Below are positions 17,371 to 26,039 of a stretch of 64,000 nucleotides of DNA, one piece after another. Both the position numbers and the translations under genes were made by a program. Each line of letters starts with the position of its first letter. Positions within the stretch are counted from its first letter, which is position 1. The stretch is from Neorhizobium galegae (lineage in GTDB: Bacteria; Pseudomonadota; Alphaproteobacteria; Rhizobiales; Rhizobiaceae). The stretch spans positions 1,922,001 through 1,986,000 of the forward strand of contig NZ_JAGIPG010000001.1 of the NCBI RefSeq assembly GCF_017877055.1, in the 5' to 3' direction. Below the pieces are notes generated by a model that saw nothing but the letters and a program-made list of their open reading frames with translations, did no database searches and had not been told where the DNA came from.

Positions 17371-18243
17371 ATGGCGAAAGTGGCATTCATCGGTCTCGGG
17401 GTGATGGGTTATCCCATGGCCGGGCATCTCAAGGTCAAGGGCGGCCATGACGTCACCGTCTATAACCGTACGGCTGCCAAGGCCGAGGACTGGGCGGCGA
17501 AATTTGGCGGCAGGGCCGCCGCCACGCCGGCCGAGGCGGCCAGGGATGCCGATTTCGTGTTCGTCTGCGTCGGCAACGACGACGATCTCCGCTCGGTGAC
17601 AATCACCGAAACGGGCGTTCTCGCCGGCATGAAACCGGGCGCCGTCCTGATCGACAACACCACCGCCAGCGCCGAAGTCGCCCGCGAGCTCGATGCCGCG
17701 GCCCGGGAAAAGGGCGTCGGCTTCATCGACGCGCCGGTTTCGGGCGGCCAGGCGGGTGCCGAAAACGGCGTACTCACCGTCATGTGTGGCGGTGACGAAG
17801 CGACGTTCGAGAAGGCAAAGCCGGTGATCGACGCCTATGCCCGCATGGTCGGCCTCATGGGTCCGGCAGGCAGCGGCCAGCTTACCAAGATGATGAACCA
17901 GATCTGCATCGCCGGGCTCGTTCAGGGCCTCGCCGAATCGATCCATTTCGGCAAGCAGGCGGGCCTGGATATCGAGAAGGTCATCGAGGTGATTTCCAAG
18001 GGGGCGGCCGGCTCCTGGCAGATGGAGAACCGCTACAAGACGATGAATGCCGGCAAGTACGATTTCGGCTTTGCGGTCGACTGGATGCGCAAGGATCTCG
18101 ACATCGTCCTGACCGAAGCCCGCCGCAACGGCGCCAAGCTGCCGGTCACGGCCCTGGTCGACCAGTTCTACGGCGACGTCCAGGCGATGGGCGGCAAGCG
18201 CTGGGATACGTCCTCGCTGCTCGCCCGGCTCGAAAAGAAATGA
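17371..18243 (+). CDS. NAD(P)-dependent beta-hydroxyacid dehydrogenase (3-hydroxyisobutyrate dehydrogenase family)
   Basis: 290 aa, the family's normal length. The N-terminal Rossmann motif is VAFIGLGVMGYPMAGHL (residues 4-20). The substrate-binding DAPVSGGQAGAENGVLTVMCGG lies near residue 120, and the catalytic-lysine segment GSGQLTKMMNQ near 167. The sequence could act on 3-hydroxyisobutyrate, tartronate semialdehyde, succinic semialdehyde or related acids; the context does not decide. GGAGG lies 6 bases before the start. A DNA-repair gene follows after 7 bases. Confidence 0.9.
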   Translation: MAKVAFIGLGVMGYPMAGHLKVKGGHDVTVYNRTAAKAEDWAAKFGGRAAATPAEAARDADFVFVCVGNDDDLRSVTITETGVLAGMKPGAVLIDNTTASAEVARELDAAAREKGVGFIDAPVSGGQAGAENGVLTVMCGGDEATFEKAKPVIDAYARMVGLMGPAGSGQLTKMMNQICIAGLVQGLAESIHFGKQAGLDIEKVIEVISKGAAGSWQMENRYKTMNAGKYDFGFAVDWMRKDLDIVLTEARRNGAKLPVTALVDQFYGDVQAMGGKRWDTSSLLARLEKK

Positions 18244-18250
18244 CCTGCCG

Positions 18251-18940
18251 ATGATCGGCCCCTCCTCCGACGTCGCCGGGATCATCGCGCATCTCGAAAC
18301 GCTCCGCTCGGAGGAGAACATTTCCGGCATGGCCCGGTTCGGCATCGTCACCGACCGGGCCATCGGAATGTCCAACCCCGACCTGCAGAAGATCGCGCGG
18401 GCGATCAAACGCGATCATGGCCGGGCGCTGGACCTCTGGCGCACCGGCATTCGCGAAGCGCGCATGCTGGCGATCTATACCGCCGATCCCGCGTCGCTGA
18501 CGCCGGCCGAGGCGCGTGGATGGGCCGAGGACTTTGCCTCCTGGGAAATCGTCGATACTGCCGCCGACCTTTTCACCGAAACGCCGTTCTGGCAGCAACT
18601 TGTCGCAGATTTCGCCGAAGATGACCGCGAATTCGTCCGCCGCACCGCGTTTGCGATGATCGCCGGTGCCGCCGTGCATCGCAAGGACGAGCCGGACGGC
18701 ACTTTCATCGCCTATCTACCTCTGATCGAGGCGCATTCCGTCGACCCGCGTAATTTCGTAAAAAAGGCGGTCAACTGGGCGCTTCGCAATATCGGCAAGC
18801 GCAACCGCACCTGCCACGCCCCTGCCCTTGAGCTTTCCGAAAAACTCGCCGCCTCGAGCGACAAGACCGCCCGCTGGATCGGCAAGGATGCGGTGAAGGA
18901 ATTGTCAGGCGAGAAGATTTTGGTGCGGCTGAAAGTTTAG
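18251..18940 (+). CDS. AlkD-like DNA alkylation repair protein
   Basis: 229 aa HEAT-like helical repeat protein. The pattern MSNPDLQKIARAIKRDHGRALDLWRTGIREARMLAIY, then DFASWEIVDTAADLF and NFVKKAVNWALRNIGKRN is that of the AlkC/AlkD-type 'DNA alkylation repair' family (PF08713). AlkD removes 3-methyladenine and 7-methylguanine without base flipping. The conserved Trp/Asp/Arg set around the last motif (AVNWALRNIGKR) is present, so glycosylase activity is plausible. The end overlaps the convergent AraC gene by four bases. Confidence 0.85.
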   Translation: MIGPSSDVAGIIAHLETLRSEENISGMARFGIVTDRAIGMSNPDLQKIARAIKRDHGRALDLWRTGIREARMLAIYTADPASLTPAEARGWAEDFASWEIVDTAADLFTETPFWQQLVADFAEDDREFVRRTAFAMIAGAAVHRKDEPDGTFIAYLPLIEAHSVDPRNFVKKAVNWALRNIGKRNRTCHAPALELSEKLAASSDKTARWIGKDAVKELSGEKILVRLKV

Positions 18941-19689
18941 CCGGCTTTTCCAATCCGGTATTGCCGCGGCGTTGCGCCCGCAAACGTCCGAAACGCCTTG
19001 ATGAAGGAACTCGTGCTTTCGAACCCGCAGGCGAGGCCGATTTCCGTTATCGGTTCCCGCCCGGCAAGCAGCATTTCCTTGGCCCTCACCATCCGCGCCC
19101 GATGCCGGAAATCGCGAAAGCTCATGCCGAGTTCCGCATCGAATTTCCGCGCCAATGTCCGCTCAGAAAGATGCGACGCTACCGCGAGGGAGCCGAAATC
19201 GAGATCCCGGTCGAGCCGTTCCAGCATCCGGTCGATGGCGACGGCCATGCCAGGTGACTGCGGTTTCGGCAACCACGTCTCGTCCTCCTCCGCAGCCAGA
19301 TCCCCCGCGACGGACGCGAGCGCCTTGAAGAAGGCATTCGCGGTTTTGTCGCCTGGGTCACGCCCAGCATCCCAGCGCATCACATGCAGGATCATCTGCC
19401 GGGCCAGACCGGAAAGACCGAAGACCCGGCAGATCGGCAGCGGCGCTTCGAATTCGCTGTCGCCGAACAGGACGGAGGATGCCGTGGCCAGCCCCTTGCT
19501 GCGCACCGCAATTACCGTTCCCCTTGCGATCAACGCGGCCCTTTGCGGCGGCAGCATCCAGCGGCGGTGACCGATATCGAGAACGAAAGTGCCGGTCGAG
19601 GCGTAGAGGAGGTAGTCGGCGTCAAAAGCCCGTTCGATTTCGAAAGGGTCGTCGAACACCCGATGATAGGCATGAGAAATCGTCGCCAT
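18937..19689 (-). CDS. AraC-family transcriptional regulator
   Basis: 250 aa. An N-terminal cupin-like sensor (about 1-110) precedes a double helix-turn-helix at about 155-250: MLERLDRDLDFGSLAVASHLSERTLARKFDAELGMSFRDFRHRARM and then MLLAGREPITEIGLACGFESTSSFIKAFRTFAGATPRQYR, which is the classical AraC signature. It probably controls a neighbouring or distant gene in response to an unknown effector. Upstream on the same strand is an NTF2-like gene 17 bases away, which may be its operon partner. Confidence 0.9.
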   Translation of the reverse strand: MATISHAYHRVFDDPFEIERAFDADYLLYASTGTFVLDIGHRRWMLPPQRAALIARGTVIAVRSKGLATASSVLFGDSEFEAPLPICRVFGLSGLARQMILHVMRWDAGRDPGDKTANAFFKALASVAGDLAAEEDETWLPKPQSPGMAVAIDRMLERLDRDLDFGSLAVASHLSERTLARKFDAELGMSFRDFRHRARMVRAKEMLLAGREPITEIGLACGFESTSSFIKAFRTFAGATPRQYRIGKAG

Positions 19690-19706
19690 CGCTGCCGGAC
19701 TTTGCC

Positions 19707-20123
19707 CTATGCCGCCTGCTGTCCCTGCATCTGCTTTAGCAGTTCAGCGGTGTCGAGCAATGCGGAATGATGGACGATCTTGCCGTCCTTCAAGAGGAAG
19801 GACCGGTAGGCCCGCACGCGGATGGGGTTGCCGGAGGGTTCGACACCTTTGAAAGCCGCCTGATGCGTGCCACGCAATGTCAGCTCGCACATGACGCCAT
19901 CGTCCTCGGCGGCCAACCGCTCGATCGACCAGACCGCATCCGGCATGATCCGCTTCTGCACCGCCACCATGGCGCAGTGCCCTTCCGAACTGGCCGGAGA
20001 ATAGGCGGCCTCCTGATAGTCGGCTGCGAAAAAATCCCCGAAGCGGTCGATCAGACCGCGATTCCAGATCTCTTCGATATATCCGCGGACGATCGCTTTA
20101 TTGGCCCTGGCCTGGTCCTGCAT
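19707..20123 (-). CDS. NTF2/SnoaL-like small protein
   Basis: 138 aa when started at the ATG at 20123, where GGAG is 6 bases upstream; the ATG four codons earlier has no ribosome site. An alpha+beta cone fold of the SnoaL/ester-cyclase class is suggested by IVRGYIEEIWNRGLIDRFGDFFAADYQEAA, VWSIERLAAEDDGVMCELTLRGTH and FLLKDGKIVHHSALLDTAELLKQM. Members include polyketide cyclases, isomerases and many proteins without known activity. It precedes the AraC gene on the same strand. Confidence 0.75.
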   Translation of the reverse strand: MQDQARANKAIVRGYIEEIWNRGLIDRFGDFFAADYQEAAYSPASSEGHCAMVAVQKRIMPDAVWSIERLAAEDDGVMCELTLRGTHQAAFKGVEPSGNPIRVRAYRSFLLKDGKIVHHSALLDTAELLKQMQGQQAA

Positions 20124-20164
20124 GTCGAGCTCCATCTGTTTCGATGAAACCCAGATAAAACCAA

Positions 20165-20188
20165 ACGGGCCGTTTCAACTCGGCCCGT
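20165..20188 (-). terminator. Intrinsic terminator after the Lrp-family gene
   Basis: ACGGGCCG (20165-20172) and CGGCCCGT (20181-20188) form a perfect 8-bp stem with an 8-base loop. On the minus strand it is followed by TTGGTTTT, so it ends transcripts of the Lrp-family gene before the NTF2-like gene. Confidence 0.75.
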
Positions 20189-20225
20189 CCTGCCAGAAAA
20201 TGATCCCGATCCGCCAATCGGCGAA

Positions 20226-20714
20226 CTATTCCTCGCCCGACTTCTGGTTGTCCAGCATCATGTAGTCGAGCGGCAGCTCGGTCGTGTACTTGATCTGCTC
20301 CATCGCGAAGACCGAGGAGACGTCGCGGATCTCGATCTTGGCGATCAGGCGCTTGTAGAAGGCGTCATAGGCGCCGATGTCCGGCACGACGACGCGCAGC
20401 AGGTAGTCCACGTCGCCGCTCATGCGGTAGAACTCGACGACTTCCGGGAAGTCCACGACGACTTCCGAAAACCGCTTCAGCCATTCGATCGAGTGGCTGG
20501 CGGTGCGGATCGACACGAAAACCGTGACCTTGGTATTGACCTTGACCGGATCGAGCAGCGCCACGCGGCGGCGGATGACACCATCTTCTTCCATCTTCTG
20601 GATGCGGCGCCAGCAAGGCGTGGTCGAGAGCCCGACCTTCTTCGCTAGGTCCGCGACGGCGAGAGTGGAATCTTCCTGCAGAATGCGCAGTATCTTACGG
20701 TCGAGGCGGTCCAT
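20226..20714 (-). CDS. Lrp/AsnC-family transcriptional regulator
   Basis: 162 aa, full length for the family. An N-terminal helix-turn-helix (DRKILRILQEDSTLAVADLAKKVGLSTTPCWRRIQKMEEDGVIRRR, residues 4-50) is followed by the RAM ligand domain with FPEVVEFYRMSGDVDYLLRVVVPDIGAYDAF. Lrp-type octamers regulate amino acid genes in response to leucine or other amino acids. The close match to the Lrp subgroup fits a global or local amino acid regulator. No amino acid gene is adjacent, so the target is unknown. Confidence 0.92.
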   Translation of the reverse strand: MDRLDRKILRILQEDSTLAVADLAKKVGLSTTPCWRRIQKMEEDGVIRRRVALLDPVKVNTKVTVFVSIRTASHSIEWLKRFSEVVVDFPEVVEFYRMSGDVDYLLRVVVPDIGAYDAFYKRLIAKIEIRDVSSVFAMEQIKYTTELPLDYMMLDNQKSGEE

Positions 20715-20762
20715 CAGAGTCCTTTCGAAATGATTTTTCGTTATACACCGAATTCGTGGCAG

Positions 20763-21428
20763 TTAACCGAAATTTGTTTCCCGTATCAAGCTATCCACAT
20801 GCTGTCGCAGCACCGGCAGCAGATCCGCCTGGAACCACGGATTCTTTTTCAGCCAGCCGGTATTGCGCCAGCTCGGATGCGGCAGCGGCAGGATCCGCGG
20901 TCCCTGATTGGCGAAAAGATAGTCGCGCCAGTTCTGAACCGTTTCCGTCATGCCTTTCCTGCGGCGGTCGCCCAGATGCCAGGCCTGTGCATACCCGCCG
21001 ACCGCGAGAACCAGCTCGATCTGCGGCATCGCGGCGATCACCCGGGCGCGCCACAGCGGGGCGCATTCGAGCCGCGGCGGCAGGTCGCTGCCCTTGGCAT
21101 CATAGCCCGGAAAACAGAATCCCATCGGCACGATCGCAAACTTTTCCGGATCATAGAACTCTTCGCGGGTCACCGCCATCCAGTCGCGCAGCCGGTTGCC
21201 GGAAGCGTCGTTGAACGGCAGCCCGCTCTCGTGCACCCGAAGCCCCGGCGCCTGCCCGGCGATCAGCACCCTCGCCGTCTTCGATAACACGGCGACCGGC
21301 CGCGGCTCATGCGGCAGACGGTCGCCCTCGCCTTTCGCCGGCGCATCGCGACAGATGCGGCAGGCCGCGAGCGCGCGGGCGAGCGCGCCGATATCCTCCT
21401 CGCCGTTCATCATGCCGTCCATGCTCAT
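20763..21428 (-). CDS. Uracil-DNA glycosylase family protein
   Basis: 221 aa. The start at 21428 overlaps the stop of the nuclease gene by four bases (ATGA). The glycosylase motif 1 is VLIAGQAPGLRVHESGLPFND (near residue 55), and motif 2 is LPLPHPSWRN (near 185), the family-4/5-like HPS. Two Cys in CRIC near residue 24 are kept, but I do not see the full four-Cys 4Fe-4S set of family 4. It may therefore be a related family that removes other bases. Coupling to a nuclease suggests nucleic-acid metabolism. Confidence 0.82.
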   Translation of the reverse strand: MSMDGMMNGEEDIGALARALAACRICRDAPAKGEGDRLPHEPRPVAVLSKTARVLIAGQAPGLRVHESGLPFNDASGNRLRDWMAVTREEFYDPEKFAIVPMGFCFPGYDAKGSDLPPRLECAPLWRARVIAAMPQIELVLAVGGYAQAWHLGDRRRKGMTETVQNWRDYLFANQGPRILPLPHPSWRNTGWLKKNPWFQADLLPVLRQHVDSLIRETNFG

Positions 21429-21991
21429 TGCCAGGCCGTCATCCGCTTCACCCAATCCATGAACGCCTCCTCGAAACTTACATCATCCATCATGCCGCGG
21501 CTGGCGCGCCACTCGCGCGGGCTTTCGAACTGGCCGCCCCACAGCCCCTGTCGCTCACGCCTGGCGGCCACCTGTTCCTGCGCGTACCGGCCCGAGGCGA
21601 CCGCAAGGCCCCGCCGCACCATCGCCCCGTTGATGCTCGTCGTGCCCGCCTGGCAGCGCACCAGGAGCCGATGGTATTTGTCGCGCTCGCGGCCGAGGCA
21701 CTCGACCTCGCCGCCTGCGACAAGGCGGATCAGCAGCCTTCTCGCTTCTACTCCGCAGGCCCATGGCCTGCCGCGATCGTCGTTGCAGGTCTGGTCGAGC
21801 TCCGGCGCATCCATACCCTGCAGCCGCAGCCGCTCAACGCCCGCCGTGAGGGTATCGCCGTCGATCACATGGAATGGACCGCGCACGACGCTGTCTGCCG
21901 CCTCGTCCAGCCTCGCGGCGATCAGTACCAGAAGGATGAAGAAGGCCGCGAGAAACGCGCCATCGCGAAAAACCCTGAACGTTCTGGCCAC
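21425..21991 (-). CDS. Membrane-anchored or secreted thermonuclease-family (SNase) protein
   Basis: 188 aa from a GTG with AAGG 8 bases upstream. One N-terminal membrane segment (residues about 9-27, GAFLAAFFILLVLIAARL) is followed by a staphylococcal-nuclease-like domain: VIDGDTLTAGVERLRLQGMDAPELDQTC, with Arg and acidic residues of the calcium/phosphate site, ERDKYHRLLVRCQ, and AMVRRGLAVASGRYAQEQVAARRERQGLW. It should act in the periplasm or outside. It is co-oriented and overlapping with the uracil-glycosylase-family gene. Confidence 0.87.
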   Translation of the reverse strand: MARTFRVFRDGAFLAAFFILLVLIAARLDEAADSVVRGPFHVIDGDTLTAGVERLRLQGMDAPELDQTCNDDRGRPWACGVEARRLLIRLVAGGEVECLGRERDKYHRLLVRCQAGTTSINGAMVRRGLAVASGRYAQEQVAARRERQGLWGGQFESPREWRASRGMMDDVSFEEAFMDWVKRMTAWQ

Positions 21992-22111
21992 AATCCAGCC
22001 TTATTGGAAAACGGAAGCTTCAGGAAAATGGCAAACAAAACCTTTCCCGGCAGTACTCTCTTAAGGTTTTGGACATACTCTCTCAACACCCGGGGTATCA
22101 GTTTAGTGGCC

Positions 22112-23647
22112 ATGAGTAGCGGCGTCAGCACATCGACCGACAAGAACATCGTTGATCGCTCGCGCGGCCACCGCAACAAGGCCGTCTCCAAAGCTGTTCG
22201 CGCCACCCGCGAGCGCCTGCAGTCCAGTTCCCAGGGCAACCAGATCTTCGACCGCGACATGATCGCCATGCACGTCAACACCGTGCTGCAGGGCGCATCC
22301 GTGATGCCTCTCTTCATCGTCGTGGTGACGGCGATCGGCGTCTATCTCAACCCGAATGCCAATCTCTTTGCCTGGGCGCTGCTGATGTTCAGCGTCCATG
22401 CCATCAACGTGCTGCTCGCCCGGCGCGCGAGCCGCAAGGACATCGGCTCGGCCGATGTCCAGAAATGGCGCCGCAGGCTGCTCGCCGCGCAGGTGATCGT
22501 CGGCAGCGGCTGGGCGCTCTTTGCGCTGCAGAACTGCAACGCCTGCTCCGGCGACAGCTATTATTTCTACAAGGGAGCCGTGCTCCTCTTTGCGATCTCG
22601 ATCACCGCCATGAGCAGTTTCATGCTGCGCCTCAGCGTGCTGTTCGGTTTCCTGCCGATGATCCTGGCATTGCTTGCCACCGCCGTCCTGTCGCGCAACG
22701 TGCTCGATATCGGCATGACGGCGATCTGCGCCACTGCGGTCGTCTTCTTTCATTATATCGCCGACCGGCTCTACCGCTCGAACCTGACGCTGATGTCCTA
22801 TCAGTCGGAGAAGGACGACCTGATCGCAGAGCTGGAAGTGGCTAAATCCATGTCGGACGAGGCCCGCCGCCGGGCCGAGGAAGCGAACCTTGCCAAATCG
22901 CGGTTCCTCGCCTCCATGTCGCACGAGTTGCGCACGCCGCTCAACGCCATCCTCGGCTTCTCCGAAGTCATGAGTTCGGAGGTTCTGGGACCGCTCGCCA
23001 ACCCGACCTACAAGGAATATGCCGGCGATATCCACCGTTCCGGCCAGCATCTCCTCAACCTGATCAACGAGATTCTCGACCTGTCGCGCATCGAGGCCGG
23101 CCGTTACGACCTCGCCGAAGAATCGCTGTCGCTGCTGGAGATCGCCGAGGATTGCATCGGCATGGTGCAGCTGCGCGCCAGCGCCAAGAACATCTCGATC
23201 AGCCAGCAGTTCGAACCGCAGCTGCCGCAGGTCTGGGTGGACGAAAAGTCGATGCGGCAGGTTCTCCTGAACCTGCTGTCGAACGCGGTCAAGTTCACGC
23301 CCCAGGGCGGCGAAGTCACCGTCAAGGTCGGCTGGACCGCCGGTGGCGGCCAGTATGTGGCGATCAAGGACAACGGACCCGGCATTCCGGAAGAGGAAAT
23401 TCCGGTCGTGCTCTCGGCCTTCGGCCAGGGCTCGATCGCCATCAAGAGCGCCGAACAGGGCACCGGGCTTGGCCTGCCGATCGTCCAGGCGATCCTTGCC
23501 AAGCACGACGGCCAGTTCATCCTGCGCTCCAAGCTGCGCGAAGGCACCGAGGCGATCGCCATCCTGCCCGCGACCCGCGTGCTGCAGAGCGTGCCGGCCG
23601 TCGCCGACGCCCAGACAGTCGCCCGCCGCCGCAAGAGCTTTGCCTGA
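22112..23647 (+). CDS. Membrane histidine kinase of the PdhS/DivJ type
   Basis: 511 aa from the ATG at 22112. Five to six membrane helices (about 60-215) precede a coiled coil (about 225-262) and a HisKA domain with SHELRTPLNAILGFSEVMSS; His271 is the phosphorylation site. The HATPase carries NLLSNAVKFTP (N box), DNGPGIPEEEI (G1), FGQG and GTGLGLPI (G2). The stretch VLGPLANPTYKEYAGDIHRSGQHLLNLINEILDLSRIEAG is typical of the PdhS/DivJ/PleC kinases that control the cell-cycle regulator DivK in alphaproteobacteria. No response regulator is next to it, as usual for this class. The exact paralogue (for example PdhS2) cannot be fixed by eye. Confidence 0.88.
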   Translation: MSSGVSTSTDKNIVDRSRGHRNKAVSKAVRATRERLQSSSQGNQIFDRDMIAMHVNTVLQGASVMPLFIVVVTAIGVYLNPNANLFAWALLMFSVHAINVLLARRASRKDIGSADVQKWRRRLLAAQVIVGSGWALFALQNCNACSGDSYYFYKGAVLLFAISITAMSSFMLRLSVLFGFLPMILALLATAVLSRNVLDIGMTAICATAVVFFHYIADRLYRSNLTLMSYQSEKDDLIAELEVAKSMSDEARRRAEEANLAKSRFLASMSHELRTPLNAILGFSEVMSSEVLGPLANPTYKEYAGDIHRSGQHLLNLINEILDLSRIEAGRYDLAEESLSLLEIAEDCIGMVQLRASAKNISISQQFEPQLPQVWVDEKSMRQVLLNLLSNAVKFTPQGGEVTVKVGWTAGGGQYVAIKDNGPGIPEEEIPVVLSAFGQGSIAIKSAEQGTGLGLPIVQAILAKHDGQFILRSKLREGTEAIAILPATRVLQSVPAVADAQTVARRRKSFA

Positions 23648-23713
23648 GGCGATCGACCCCTTTTGCACCGGTTTGTTTCGGTGCATAATGCCTTGGAGGG
23701 CATCCTCGGGCAT

Positions 23714-24106
23714 TCACCCCAAAACGCTCCGCACCACCACATAAAGCGCGAAAAACCCGTTGGCGCACAGCAGGCAGAACACCGCGAAGGAGCCGAGATC
23801 CTTGGCGTGGCGGCCGACGGTGGATATTTCCGGGGATATGCGGTCGACCAATTCCTCGATCGCGGTATTCAGCGATTCCACCGCAAACAGCACCAGCATC
23901 AGGATGGCGAAGACGAAATAGTCGAGCGCGCCGGCGCCGACGATCGCGAAGAGCACGATGGCTGCCGCGCAGGCGATCACCTCGTGGCGAAAGGCTTCCT
24001 CCTGCCACAGGCGCATCAGCCCCTGCATGGAATAGCGGAATGCCGCGATCACCCGGCGAATGCCGGTCGCCCTTTCGATATTGCTGTCGAGCGACGTCTT
24101 TTCCAT
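23714..24106 (-). CDS. dgkA: Diacylglycerol kinase DgkA
   Basis: 130 aa inner-membrane enzyme that phosphorylates diacylglycerol left over from osmoregulated glucan and lipid modification. Three membrane helices are seen, with the family signature FRHEVIACAAAI in helix 1 and AVESLNTAIEELVDRISPE in the catalytic second segment (Glu and Asn of the active site). It lies 7 bases after cobT on the same strand and is probably read from the cobT promoter, though the two activities are unrelated. Confidence 0.93.
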   Translation of the reverse strand: MEKTSLDSNIERATGIRRVIAAFRYSMQGLMRLWQEEAFRHEVIACAAAIVLFAIVGAGALDYFVFAILMLVLFAVESLNTAIEELVDRISPEISTVGRHAKDLGSFAVFCLLCANGFFALYVVVRSVLG

Positions 24107-24113
24107 TCAGGGC

Positions 24114-25133
24114 TCAGTGGCTCTTGTTGCTGACGCCGGCCTGTTCGAAGGTCGCCATGCCGGAATGGCAGGCGGCGGCCGCCTTGACGATGCCGGCCGC
24201 AAGTGCCGCCCCGGTCCCCTCGCCGAGCCGCATGCCGAGTGCCAGAAGCGGCGTCTTGCCAAGCTGTTCGATCGCACGCAGGTGCCCCGGTTCGCCGGAG
24301 ACATGGCCGATCAGGCAGTGGTCGAGCGCTGCCGGATTGGCGGCCTTGAGGATAGCGGCCGCGGCCGTCACCACATACCCGTCGAGCAGGACCGGGATTT
24401 TTTCGACGCGTGCGGCCAGGATCGCACCGGCGATCGCGGCGATCTCGCGGCCGCCGAGGCGACGCAGGATTTCCAAGGGATCGCTCAGGTGGTCCTTGTG
24501 GAATTCGACCGCCGCTTTCACCGCGGCGATCTTGCGCTCCATGAATTCGCCATGCGAGCCGGTGCCGGGTCCAACCCAGTCCTCCGCCTCGCCGCCATAA
24601 AGGGCGAGGTTGATGGCGGCGGCGATCGTCGTGTTGCCGATGCCCATTTCGCCGATGCAGAGAAGGTCGGTGCCGCCGGCGATCGCCTCCATGCCGAAGG
24701 CCATGGTCGCGGCGCAGTCACGCTCGGAGAGGGCAGCCTCGCTGGTGATGTCGCCGGTCGGGTAGTCGAGCGCCAGGTCGAAGATTTTCAGGCCGAGATC
24801 ATGGGTAACACAGATCTGGTTGATGGCAGCCCCGCCGGCCGCAAAGTTCTCGACCATCTGCTGGGTCACGGATGACGGGAAAGGGGTCACCCCATGCCTC
24901 GTCACGCCGTGATTGCCGGCGAAGATCGCCACAAGTGGCCGGTTGACGGCCGGCGCGCGGCCCGTCCAGGCGGCCAGCCAGAAGGCGATTTCCTCGAGCC
25001 GGCCAAGCGCGCCCGGGGGTTTGGTCAACTGCGCATCGCGCTCGCGCGCCGCAACCAGCGCCCGCGGATCCGGGCCGGGGAGGTTCTGAAGCAGGACACG
25101 GAAATCGTCGAAAGGCAGGCCGCTCACGCTCAT
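24114..25133 (-). CDS. cobT: Nicotinate-nucleotide-dimethylbenzimidazole phosphoribosyltransferase CobT (CobU in rhizobial naming)
   Basis: 339 aa. It activates the lower-ligand base 5,6-dimethylbenzimidazole to alpha-ribazole phosphate for cobalamin. Visible: LTKPPGALGRLEEIAFWLAAW (substrate pocket), FAGNHGVTRHGVTPFPSSVTQQMV, GIGNTTIAAAI, and the catalytic-glutamate C-terminal segment LGMRLGEGTGAALAAGIV. The ATG at 25133 follows GAGAG; the region upstream of it is unlike the family. It is divergent from cobS (cobV), only 68 bases apart, so there is no room for a cobalamin riboswitch between them. Confidence 0.95.
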   Translation of the reverse strand: MSVSGLPFDDFRVLLQNLPGPDPRALVAARERDAQLTKPPGALGRLEEIAFWLAAWTGRAPAVNRPLVAIFAGNHGVTRHGVTPFPSSVTQQMVENFAAGGAAINQICVTHDLGLKIFDLALDYPTGDITSEAALSERDCAATMAFGMEAIAGGTDLLCIGEMGIGNTTIAAAINLALYGGEAEDWVGPGTGSHGEFMERKIAAVKAAVEFHKDHLSDPLEILRRLGGREIAAIAGAILAARVEKIPVLLDGYVVTAAAAILKAANPAALDHCLIGHVSGEPGHLRAIEQLGKTPLLALGMRLGEGTGAALAAGIVKAAAACHSGMATFEQAGVSNKSH

Positions 25134-25201
25134 GGAAAATCTCTCTTGTAACTCGGTCTCGTATCGCGACAGGAAAACTTGTCTTTCCCGGCAAATCGCG
25201 C

Positions 25202-26020
25202 TTGTGTGCGCAAACTCATAGTCGGGTCGGGAGGGCGGAACAACTGCCAAACGCAACGGAATTCATCGCGGATCTTGCCCGCTCGGTCGGGTTTCTCAGC
25301 CGCCTGCCGGTGCAGGACCGATTCTTTCGCGGCCATGACGGCACGATCTCGCGCGCGGTACGGGCCTTTCCCGTCGCGGGACTGATCATCGCGGCACTGC
25401 CTGCGCTCGCTCTCCTTCTGCTGCGGTCCGGCGATCCGCTGCTTGTCAGCCTGCTTTCCCTTGCCGTGCTGACGGTTCTGACCGGTGCGCTCCACGAGGA
25501 CGGCCTCGCGGATGCGGCGGATGGTCTCGGCGGCGGGCGGGACAAGGATCACGCGCTTCTTATCATGAAGGACAGCCGCATCGGCGCCTATGGCGTTGTG
25601 GCACTGGTGCTTTCCTTCGGCCTGCGCGCCTCGGCGCTTGCTGCGCTGTTCCGCCAGGATGCTGTCACGGCGGCGCTCGCCATGCTCGCCGTTGCTGCCG
25701 TCAGCCGCGCGGTGATGGTCGCCCATTGGCGCTCGTTGCCATCAGCCCGCGAAAGCGGCGTCGCTGCCGGTGCCGGTTTTCCGGAGGATGGCGCCCGCAA
25801 TGTCGCGCTTTTCACCGGCGCCGCCGTCGCGCTCATCCTGCTCGTTCCGGTTGTCGGCCTGCCGAAAGCGCTGTTATCGCTGATAATAACGGCACTCGCC
25901 GGTGTCGGTTTTACCCGTTTCGTGCGTCAGAAACTCGGCGGCCATACGGGCGATACCATCGGCGCTACTCAACAATTGAGCGAGATCGCCATGCTCGCCA
26001 CCCTTGCTCTTGCCGCCTGA
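25202..26020 (+). CDS. cobS: Adenosylcobinamide-GDP ribazoletransferase CobS (CobV in rhizobial naming)
   Basis: About 272 aa. It joins adenosylcobinamide-GDP to alpha-ribazole in the membrane. Typical segments are FIADLARSVGFLSRLPV, the acidic LHEDGLADAADGLGGGRDKDHALLIMKDSRIGAYG (about 95-130, metal binding) and RVGGHTGD-like KLGGHTGDTIGATQQLSEIA near the C-terminus. Six to seven membrane helices are expected. No in-frame ATG or GTG precedes the conserved part: a TTG at 25202 is annotated, but GGGAGG at 25229-25234 points to a CTG at 25244 as the true start. The family is certain, the start is not. Confidence 0.9.
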   Translation: MCAQTHSRVGRAEQLPNATEFIADLARSVGFLSRLPVQDRFFRGHDGTISRAVRAFPVAGLIIAALPALALLLLRSGDPLLVSLLSLAVLTVLTGALHEDGLADAADGLGGGRDKDHALLIMKDSRIGAYGVVALVLSFGLRASALAALFRQDAVTAALAMLAVAAVSRAVMVAHWRSLPSARESGVAAGAGFPEDGARNVALFTGAAVALILLVPVVGLPKALLSLIITALAGVGFTRFVRQKLGGHTGDTIGATQQLSEIAMLATLALAA

Positions 26021-26039
26021 AACCCCGATATATTGACGC

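Noticed and set aside
25134..25201. Cobalamin riboswitch between cobT and cobS
   Set aside because: The gap has only 68 bases and no B12-box-like GCCACTG segment.
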